Part shown: one piece after another, positions 55,255 to 64,000 of the stretch
Position numbering within the stretch: the first letter of the stretch is position 1
Layout of the letters: each line of letters opens with the position of its first letter
Assembly: GCF_019097595.1 (NCBI RefSeq)
Contig: NC_080712.1
Location: 19,120,146 to 19,184,145 of the forward strand
From: Hemibagrus wyckioides
Lineage: Eukaryota > Chordata > Actinopteri > Siluriformes > Bagridae
Reading direction: 5' to 3'
DNA length: 64,000 bases
The notes under the pieces: model-generated
What the model saw: the letters and a program-made list of their open reading frames with translations, nothing else
Databases searched by the model: none
Told to the model about the DNA's origin: nothing
Position numbers and translations under genes: made by a program

Positions 55255-56500
55255 TATATTGCCAAAAGTATTCGCTCACCCATCCAAATAATCAGAATCA
55301 GGTGTTCCAATCACTTCCATGGCCACAGGTGTATAAAATCAAGCACCTAGGCATGCAGACTGTTTTTACAAACATTTGTGAAAGAATGGGTCGCTCTCAG
55401 GAGCTCAGTGAATTCCAGCGTGGAACTGTGATAGGTTGCCACCTGTGCAACAAATCCAGTCGTGAAATTTCCTCGCTCCTAAATATTCCACAGTCAACTG
55501 TCAGCTGTATTATAAGAACGTGGAAATGTTTGGGAACGACAGCAACTCAGCCACGAAGTGGTAGGCCACGTAAACTGATGGAGCGGGGTCAGCGGATGCT
55601 GAGGCGCATAGTGCGAAGAGGTCGCCAACTTTCTGCAGAGTCAATCGCTACAGACCTCCAAACTTCATGTGGCCTTCAGATTAGCTCAAGAACAGTGCGC
55701 AGAGAGCTTCATGGAATGGGTTTCCATGGCCGAGCGGCTGCATCCAAGCCATACATCACCAAGTGCAATGCAAAGCGTCGGATGCAGTGGTGTAAAGAAC
55801 GCCGCCACTGGACTCTAGAGCAGTTGGAGACGCGTTCTCTGGAGTGACGAATCGTGCTTCTCCATCTGGCAATCTGATGGACGTGTCTGGGTTTGGCGGT
55901 TGCCAGGAGAACGGTACTTGTTTGACTGCATTGTGCCAAGTGTAAAGTTTGGTGGAGGGGGGATTATGGTGTGGGGTTGTTTTTCAGGAGCTGGGCTTGG
56001 CCCCTTAGTTCCAGTGAAAGGAACTCTGAATGCTTCAGCATACCAAGACATTTTGGACAATTCCATGCTCCCAACTTTGTGGGAACAGTTTGGAGCTGGC
56101 CCCTTCCTCTTCCAACATGACTGTGCACCAGTGCACAAAGCAAGGTCCATAAAGACATGGATGACAGAGTCTGGTGTGGATGAACTTGACTGGCCTGCAC
56201 AGAGTCCTGACCTCAACCCGATAGAACACCTTTGGGATGAATTAGAGCGGAGACTGAGAGCCAGGCCTTCTCGTCCAACATCAGTGTGTGACCTCACAAA
56301 TGCGCTTCTGGAAGAATGGTCAAAAATTCCCATAAACACACTCCTAAACCTTGTGGACAGCCTTCCCAGAAGAGTTGAAGCTGTTATAGCTGCAAAGGGT
56401 GGACCGACGTCATATTGAACCCTATGGATTAGGAATGGGATGTCACTTAAGTTCATATGCGAGTCAAGACAGGTGAGCGAATACTTTTGGCAATATAGTG
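55252..56500 (+). mobile_element. Tc1/mariner transposon, nearly intact
   Basis: Inverted ends CACTATATTGCCAAAAGTATTCGCTCAC on both sides (28 bp matching), flanked by TA on the left and CA (mutated TA) on the right. 1249 bp with one transposase gene. Confidence 0.9.
55386..56418 (+). pseudogene. Tc1-like transposase with one frame break
   Basis: ATG at 55386 (MGRSQELSEF). An N-terminal paired-type helix-turn-helix (SREISSLLNIPQSTVSCII), a GRPRK AT-hook-like motif, a second HTH, then the DDE core: WSDES (first Asp), HDCAPVHKA (second Asp) and [15 protein letters not shown] (Glu). The only visible damage is a single-base change at about 55823-55825 that moves the second half into the next frame. 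Length fits Tc1 transposases (about 340 residues). Confidence 0.88.
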
Positions 56501-56937
56501 CATATATATATATATATATATAATTTCGCATTAAATGCAGACATGATTCAGACATGAAAGTTTAGACATAATTATTTATGTTTAAATTTTTTCACATAAA
56601 GTACACACCACACACATTGAGGTGTGTATACTTTTTTTATCCAATGTATGTATACAATACACCAGCACTCATATCACATATACACACACACACACACACA
56701 CAAGCATGCAGCAAACTCTCTTTTGCATTTTGGCAGGCTTTCCTTGCTGATTCAATCCACTTTAAGGAAATCACCGCAATGACTGATAAGCTTAAGCACA
56801 AGATTCTAAAATCTGTCTAGGGTTGAAGAGAGCTTATTGACTCTAAGGCCCATGCTTCAGAGATGCTTCCTTGTGAGTCACCTCAGAAAGCTAGATATTT
56901 TGCCACATTCTGACTCAAAGCATTTTTTTGCAATACA

Positions 56938-57420
56938 CACTATATGGCCAAAAGTATGTGGACACCTGTCTAAAATACCTACTCAGCTCAAAGTGTTTGT
57001 CTGCTGAGGCATTAGAGCACACATTGTAGGATTCCTCTTTATCGGATCTATGGGGCTTAGCCCATGTATTTTCCAGCATAAACAATGTCCATGTGCACAA
57101 ACAGAGGTCCAGAACAATATAGTTTGCCATGGTTCTAGTTGAAGAATTCAAGTGGCCTGTACCAAGTCCTGATCTTAACCCCACTGAACACCTTTAGGAT
57201 GAGCTGGAACACTGACTGCACACCAAGCCTCCTTATCTGACAACAATGTCCAACCTCACTAATGCTCTTGTGGCACAAATCCCCACAGCCATGTTCCAAA
57301 ATCTCATGAACGCATTCTCAGAAGAGTGGTGGTTATTAACGGCAAAGGGAGACTAAAGCTATGGGATGTTCAACAAGGAGATATGGGTGTGACTGGTCAG
57401 ATATGTTTGGAAATATAGTG
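56938..57420. mobile_element. Tc1/mariner relic with transposase end
   Basis: Ends CACTATATGGCCAAAAGTATG and GGAAATATAGTG next to TA. The interior shows the transposase C-terminus in broken frames (CCAAGTCCTGATCTTAACCC, ACCTTTAGGATGAGCTGG). Distinct family from 55252-56500. Confidence 0.7.
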
Positions 57421-60400
57421 TATATGCTGCTAATAATCATGTAAAAACTGTCATTTTACATATTATATTTGTATAATGTTTGACATTTTAATGTCAAAAA
57501 ATCTTTGACACTGACTGTTTATACCAGGACACATGCTTTCTATCCACCACTGGAATGGAAATCGACTTATTGGAAATTTTTAATCTGTGTAAATAAATGT
57601 AATTATTTTATAGCCATAGGTCTGATATAAAATTATTCAAGACACTGTTGGCTTTCGGTGTGAGAAGTTTTTTTTAATCTGTTCTAACTTTACACAGGAT
57701 TTTAGTGGTTTAAAATAATGGCTTCAAATTTTAGATGCTTACAAACAAGAACTTCTCAGACAGTAAAAATGGGCTTGACATTACCATTTTCTTTGAAGAT
57801 TTAAACATTTGAAAGAAAAAACTGCTTTTTGTTTTATTGGAACTTTTCTATGAATATTTTGTCTCTAGTAGGCTAGGTAAAACAGAAATGGTTTTGAAAC
57901 ACTACTAATTCCTAAAGCATGTATACATCCATATGGGCCACTAACCACCACTGTGGAGTGTGACATGACAAAGAAATTCAATGTCAGAAATTCAGAAAAA
58001 TGGCAGCCTCTCATAAAAAGAGTTAATCAATCGAAAATGGAAACATAAGGCACCTATTCAGGTAATGCTTATTATCAAAAATGCATAGTATCAAGACACC
58101 ACCATATTGTATAATACCATAATTTTGTGTGCCATTACACTCCAACCTGTTAAGCATTCTGTGTACTCAGTTCATTCAATTCCCCTTTCAATCTCAGGAG
58201 ACGATGTTCTGCTACCTGTCCATTATTGGCCATAAATGGGTCATCCCTCCTGAAGGGTAAGTTTAGATTATAATGTCCATCAGTAATATTGATTCCTCTT
58301 CATGCTTCATGAACATTTTGTCTTCAACTGACATTTGGTCATACAATGACCTTTCATAAAAATCATTATTGTGTTGTTATATCAACAATGTTCCACCTTT
58401 GAGACAGAGATTCTATTTGCTGTAACACAAAGATGGCTATTCTACTCTTGCCTTACAGGATCACTGACAACCCATTCTAATCAGGTTGGTTTTATTCCTT
58501 AGAATGTTAAAGCTTGTGAAAAGAAATATGCAGAACTGGATCAATACATTCTTAGATGTCTCTGGTTTTATTTTCTTGGAAATGTATGCCTTTACTGGCC
58601 AAACTGATTTAATCTGTGTAGCTTTGAGTGTTCCCGGCCCCAGAATGGTCAGCCGCTTTGATGACCATCTGTGTGCTGCTCATAGATTGCTCTGATGTTT
58701 GCAGTGATGTGTAACACTCTGGGATGTGGTTTACTGCATGCTCTGCAGGTAAGACGCCTTATGTTCTTTGTTCACACGACTGGTTTTTGTCCGTTCTGTC
58801 TTAGAAATTATCATCTTCTTGTGTAAATTTTTCTTGAATTGTCAGGAGAATGCCTGTTTATGTCTGCCAATAAAGAGCATATATGTTCTGCACATTTTTG
58901 GAGCTTACCTCTGTTGGCTTCACATTTAGATTGCTTGAAAAACTGCTTTCCAATTACATTTTTGGATTTGTCTTTACTTCTGCTTAAATCATGAATATTA
59001 AATACTGGTTTCAAGGATATTGTAGATTGTTTGTATGTTTGTGAGAGAATGCAATACTTCTAACATTAGAACCAGTGTCTTATTCTTTTGCATACGCAGG
59101 TTCTTTCACAGCATTGCAACATCCTCTATGAAACAAGGCAAATTCCTGTAAAGCCTTTGATTCCTCTGATTTGATCATAGACGAGGTGAGAACTTTCTCC
59201 AGGCATTTAAAATGACCAAAGTAAGTGCTATTTTAGTCATTTATAGTCATTTAATAGCCTCTGTGCTGACAGCTTTGACAAGATCTTGAGCTTGTCCCTT
59301 GAGCTACTGTATAAGTATGTGCAATCTGTCATGGTCACTGTCACTTTTACTTCCAATCATTTGCTAAAATGGATGAATAAAGGATTTCTATGGTAGAATG
59401 TTTCCATCAGAACAAAAACAGACTGTTTTATTTTTTTGCAAAAGCCGAAAGAAATCACTGCTCACCAAGAATACTGTTTTTAAAGCAATCTTCTAAAGAC
59501 TGTCCTGTTCCTGCAGTGTCCTTGGTTTAGCTTAAAATCCCTCCCTTGACTGAGCTATGTGCAGGGGGTCTGTGCAAAACTCTCAGAAGGTCTGCACTAC
59601 AGTATGTTCTGCTGTTGAAGATCCTGTGGCAGAACAATCCTGCTGGGTTATACAGAAGATGGATTTCCCACATTAAACAGACAGGAAATTGCACATGGAT
59701 CCCCACTTTAGGCGGCACAACTTGTGTGTTTGCAAATTTTGTGCTAAACTGCATTTTGTTCAGATATTTATTATCCATGGTGTTTGTTCTCTTTGGCATT
59801 GCTGTTCATAGTAGTTCATTTTGGTTGTTTTTGGCTGCTAATACAATTTCTAAAATTAGTCTTCTTCCGGAGTTCCTTACTTTGCCAGTACTACGGCTCT
59901 TTGTATTTACTCCAGAACGTGCTTTTGCTTTAAAACAGTGACTTTGTTTAGAAAAGCTGCCCTCAGTGTCTGCATGCTCATGGGGACAGGAACTATGGAT
60001 GATGCACTAGAGCGTGTGCTTAATCTACGAGATCTGTTCGACCTTTTTCTTCTCACAGAGGTAATTACTGAGACTTCATTTTGAAGGACACTTTTAGAAT
60101 CAGAAAAAGGAAATATGAGCATGGTTGAATGGGACACAGCTATTTTGTGATGGAGGAAGTGAAAGTGGAAAATTTGTTCAATTTTAGGTTTACTGTATAC
60201 CGGCTTTTCATATATTCATTTTTATCTTTTATCATGTTTACATATAACTCATTGAGAGCTTTGAATTCAGCAAGCATGTTCAGCAAGCACATTTGCTTTC
60301 ACTTCATCTGCATACTCAGTGTCAATCGACAGCATTAACAATATTCATATGCCAGGTAAGGTGTGACATTTTGATACTCAAGTCCCACTTTATGACACAT

Positions 60401-61872
60401 TCCAAATATGGTATTTTGATTAGTCCATACATCTAAAGCATACAATTGTCTGTCTGTCCATCCATCCATCCATCCATGGATCTATCCATCCTTTTCCAAT
60501 GAGTCAACGCATGTAAGGCCTAGGCAAACATTGTATTTGAATCAGTGCAGTGGCCAGCATACCTTAAGCATACCTTACTTTAAGAAATGAAAGTAGTGAA
60601 CCACTACTTTTATTTCATTTCTTTTTCTTTGACAGGCTTTGATTTTTTTCCAGTGGGAAAAGCCTAGAGTTTCCTGTGTTGTTTTCTTGATTTTAGCCCA
60701 GATGAACCAAGAGAAGGAAGATGTTAAATAATTGATCCATATATTCCTTTATGCGCTCGCCGCCCCAGTTCCCTTGTACAACCCCAGTTCAAGCTCAGAT
60801 TAAGTTATTACAGTTACATTAAAGTTAAAGACTCAAAGTTCTGGCACCAGCAATGGATTGAGTTCTGCACACCTTTAAATAGTAATCCTTTATGACTCAC
60901 AAACACACAACAAATAAATTCAACAATAATGTAAATGAAAATTCAGGTTACAATAGATTTCTTTTTGACAGTAGCTCCTACATTGTATAAGCAGGTAGTC
61001 ACACTAAGAGAAAGACGGTGGAAGATGATTAAGACGGTATGCTGTATAATTTTGATTTATTGTACACATTAAAATTGGAACTCTGGGAAAGCTTCACTGG
61101 TGTTAAGTGAGTAATAGAAATGTGGACATAAATGACAATAATAGAACACAAGAAAAAAATGTCATAAACAACCAAAAGTCAAATCATCCTTGCCCACAGA
61201 CTGCACAATAACTGCTAGTTTCAAATCATCTACAATCAATAACAATAAACATTGCAATGACAAACAAGTAGAGCTGAGTTAAAATGTCAGCCATAGAATA
61301 CTATGCCTTTTACACACCAACCAGAATTGTCTGGCTGTATTTACAGCTCATTTCCTCCTATCAGCACAGAAACACTTTTAGACTTTTATTGCAGTTGTCA
61401 TTTTGTCCTTGGCAGACTGGAATTGCAATTCATATATCATTAGCTTCTTATTTCAGGAGCCTTATCAGAGTTCAGCACTAATAGGTTCTGTGTTAAGGAC
61501 AGTGAAGATTGACAGTGATACTGAGTATGTGTGACACTAGTCTAAACAAAGAGAAGAAAAACTAACAAGATGTTTAACTAAAACTGCATTATTTCTGCTT
61601 GGTCATTGTTTAAATGGCACACACCAGTCTTGGAAAGAAAAGATAAAATAACCTAAAAAGAAATGTGATGGGCATAATTAAATCTTTCAACTATCTCACA
61701 AAATTGTGTGTGTGGGGGGAGAGATATATCAGATGTAATATTATATATATTTCTACATTCATTTTATGCAATTACAGCAATTACACTGTTTGCATTCTTC
61801 TCATACCCACACAGACATTATAAGACACTTGTAAGACTCAAGATCTACAAGCTGAGAGATTCTCTGACTTAC
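57421..61872. other. pcdh15 intron, no gene seen
   Basis: No coding pattern; a short (CCAT)n tract at 60458-60477. The 131-codon ORF at 59546-59941 lacks any recognisable domain. Confidence 0.55.
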
Positions 61873-61990
61873 CTTCTTTTCCCTGAGCCCTTATGCAAGG
61901 GAAGGGCATGAGCAGGATAATCCCAATCCCCAACCACCTCACCAGCCACAAGGCCCTCCTCATCTTCACTCACAGCTGTCTGCTGTCAAC
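61873..61990 (-). CDS. pcdh15: pcdh15 first coding exon (signal peptide)
   Basis: This exon holds the start codon of protocadherin-15, the tip-link cadherin of inner-ear hair cells. The ATG is at 61963-61961 (minus strand). Thirty codons follow: a short basic start (MRRALW), a hydrophobic core (GIGIILLM) and a likely cleavage region (CIRAQG), that is, a typical signal peptide. A consensus donor (GAAG|GTAAGT) lies at 61872/61873 and a polypyrimidine-CAG acceptor at 61991, so the first 27 nt are 5' UTR and a further 5' exon lies upstream. The exon ends in phase 1, which fits the 15-nt microexon at 42677-42691. Assignment rests on the later exons; the signal peptide alone would not identify the gene. 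The a or b paralogue is not resolved. Confidence 0.85.
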
Positions 61991-62139
61991 CTGAAAAAGA
62001 GAGGAAAAAAAGGTGTCAAATTTCATCTTTCATTCCCTGATATTTACATCTTAATGTGTTAAACAACTTAGACAACTTGGCATCTTTTGTGGCAGACCAT
62101 CCTATTTTTAGGTAAACAAAAGGAACAGAATAAAGTTAA

Positions 62140-62800
62140 TAACACCTGATATATGGTTGCATATCCCTTCCTTGCACTAATCAAATCAACTGAGATGGAC
62201 GGACATCACAAAACTGTTATATATTCTTCTACTTCATGCTTTTCCAGTGTTGTGATGCAGCTTCTTTCAGTTGCTGTTTGTATTGTTTGGTTTCTCTCTT
62301 CAGGTGGTGTGAAATATTGATCAATTGGGTTAAAGTCTGTTGATTGGCATGGCAAGTCTAAAACCTTCCACTTTTTTTCCCCTGATCAAGTCCTTTGTTA
62401 TGTTTGCAGTGTGTTTTGTACCATTGTCTTGCTGCATACTGAAGTTCCTCCCAATCCAATTGGATGCATTTCTCTGACAGAATGTTTCTGTACACTTCTG
62501 AATTCATTCTGCTGCTACCATCATGAGTTACATCATCAATAATGATTAGTTAGTCTGTTCCAGAAGAAGCCATGCAAGCCCAAGCCATGACAATACTTCC
62601 ACTATTTTTCATTGATGAAGTTACTCTTCATTCTAGAACTTTTGTGGCTCATCTCTACATTTCTTATTTCAATAATGCACAAGCCACCAGATGCTACTCT
62701 ACACACAAGATGCCTGCTTCAATGAAAGCAGTCAATATGTTCTTCATGACAGCTTTCATTTCCATACTGGTTCAATCGAGAACAAAATAAACTCAGTGTT
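62140..62800 (-). mobile_element. Tc1-like transposase relic
   Basis: On the minus strand a broken transposase: SGSIVMAWACMASSGT, IIDDVTHDGSSRMNSEVYRNIL, LQ..AARQWYKTH. It matches a Tc1-type core (GGGSIMVWGC region to second Asp) with stops. It lies just upstream of the pcdh15 first coding exon. Confidence 0.6.
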
Positions 62801-63700
62801 AACCTGTTGGGATCTGTAGGAAGGAAAATTGAGTTATATTGCTGATAAAACATGACAGTAATAGCAAATGAGGTTCAGTTATACAAAAGCATTTTTAAGG
62901 GCAAGCCAGAGATGTGTCCTTTTGGGAATGGTCTAAATCCTGAAGTCATTTTCAAATCCAAAGTTTAATTTACTCTTTCGCAGTATTTGATGTATGATGG
63001 CAGATCATATTCTGGCAGTCCATCATGACAAATGAGATTACTGCTTTCATTTTTTTTTTCTCTCTTTTCTCTGTACTGTCTGCTTGGGTATTGGGCTCTC
63101 TCTGTGGATAGAACCTGTATAATGTAAATGATGTGAAAGTAAACTTAAGATGAGTGAATCAGCTTGATATGCCACCTATTTTCCCATTCACACATCCTGG
63201 AGCACTGACTGTGCCTAAGGCAGCTGTAAGCTGCTAAAGCTAGTTTAAAATCATAAGCAGATATGACTGAGCTTCTGTGTAAGTCAATACAACTGTGTAA
63301 ATGTGGCATTAGTCCCCATCACTGCTTCCATCAGTCTTTAATCCCTCAAGAATAAATGGTGGGAAAAAATCCTATTTTGGCTTTCTGTATACAGCTAAGA
63401 CTAAAGAAAACCTCAGAACAATGTGTCACACTTGGTGAATCTCTTTACCATCAGCTTTATAACTCCAAAGGACTTTAAAACCCCAGGATATTCAGTCCAG
63501 AGCAAACAGCCCAAACATACACAAACATGGAGTAAATGAATTTATATACTCACACCAAAGTGATACACTTTAGAGACATGAAATATACCTGTCTTTTTAA
63601 TCTAACAGAGTGACTCAGCTCTCCTGATCCTGACCTGCTTTTCCCTTCTGCTTTCCTTATATGGTCAATTTTCTTCTGTACTCGTTACCCTGTAGTTAAT
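62801..63700. other. Upstream pcdh15 sequence, no exon recognised
   Basis: The 5' noncoding exon implied by the acceptor at 61991 may lie here or beyond the window; I cannot identify it. Confidence 0.4.
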
Positions 63701-63719
63701 TACTGTCACCTGTTTCAGT

Positions 63720-64000
63720 CTCCCCAAGCCTCCTTCAACCACCCCATTACTGTGTTTCCTCCACTGGCTTCCTGTAGCTTCCTGCATCAGCCTCAAAACA
63801 CTGCTTGCATACAAAAAAAGTACCAGCCCCCACCTACCTAAAGGCAAGTATCACACCCCGCTCTGCACTATGCTCTCTTCGAGCCTCTAGCCAGAGCTTG
63901 ACGTGACCCACCATCCCTCCAGACAAGGAAGACATGCAACAAGTCTGCTGTGTTTTGGCACCCAGGTGGTGAAATGAACTTCCCCTGGCTTACAGAGTCG
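63720..64000 (+). mobile_element. L2-like LINE C-terminal fragment, cut by window end
   Basis: Plus-strand trace of HWLPVASCISLKTLLAYKK-like sequence, then PHLPKG, similar to the family at 20595-21020. Confidence 0.6.

Noticed and set aside
55134..55385. N-terminal extension of the Tc1 transposase
   Set aside because: The upstream frame is open only because of the AT microsatellite (poly Tyr-Ile); the real start is ATG 55386.
59546..59941. 131-codon ORF in the right-hand intron
   Set aside because: No domain, no splice context, not matched on either side by an exon of a gene.

Overview
The window is teleost fish nuclear DNA: AT-rich, intron-dominated, full of fish-type transposon relics (Tc1/mariner, hAT, DIRS, RTE, L2/Rex-like LINEs, BEL/Pao, tRNA-derived SINEs) and microsatellites. 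The host gene is protocadherin-15 (pcdh15), read on the minus strand. Five 5' exons are visible: a signal-peptide exon (61873-61990), a 15-nt microexon (42677-42691), and exons at 41799-41864, 4928-5088 and 4396-4551. Their splice phases fit together exactly, so almost the whole window is pcdh15 intron.

The main object is a 16.5-kb endogenous retrovirus (22118-38649, plus strand) inside the large pcdh15 intron, antisense to the gene. It has TGTCGG...CCGACA LTRs of about 1.76 kb, a perfect 4-bp target duplication (TGGC), a tRNA-Phe primer-binding site and a G-rich polypurine tract. The two LTRs differ by roughly 15 substitutions and 10 small indels by eye, so the insertion is young. The order is: leader with a strong splice donor and three similar hairpins; ORF A; a long coiled-coil-bearing gag with a capsid and one CCHC knuckle; an in-frame UGA; protease; a domain with two H-x-[ST] motifs that looks like a 2H phosphoesterase; RT; RNase H; integrase; a gamma-type env with CX6CC; a Cys-rich post-env ORF with its own splice acceptor; a 3' noncoding region with three TGTC-N5-GACA palindromes at exactly 20-bp spacing; then the 3' LTR. 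Gag and the start of RT carry single-base frame breaks, many in homopolymers. The long RNase H-integrase, env and accessory ORFs are open.

The most unusual feature is a complete-looking minus-strand gene inside each LTR: TATA box, ATG, consensus donor, 319-nt intron, polypyrimidine-AG acceptor, a coding exon starting with an Arg-rich segment and ending with an RNA polymerase II CTD-like YSPTSP stretch, a stop codon, and AATAAA 21 nt further on. The ATG is brought into frame only by splicing. Combined with the 2H domain and the Cys-rich post-env ORF, this gives a class I (gamma/epsilon-like) fish retrovirus an accessory layout that is analogous to, but not evidently homologous with, that of complex retroviruses.

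Elsewhere: 1-5.1 kb holds LINE pieces, a Tc1 relic and two pcdh15 exons; 5.1-12 kb is mostly plain intron with a SINE; 12.1-16.0 kb holds two nested decayed DIRS elements and a tRNA-Leu(CAA)-like gene; 16.4-21.1 kb holds RTE and L2-like LINE remains; 38.7-48.5 kb is intron with two pcdh15 exons; 48.5-50.4 kb is a BEL/Pao relic; 51.9-52.7 kb is a short hAT element with a BED finger; 53.8-55.1 kb is a small LTR-bounded element; 55.3-57.4 kb holds a nearly intact Tc1-like transposon and a relic; the right end holds a further Tc1 relic, the pcdh15 first coding exon and an L2-like fragment.
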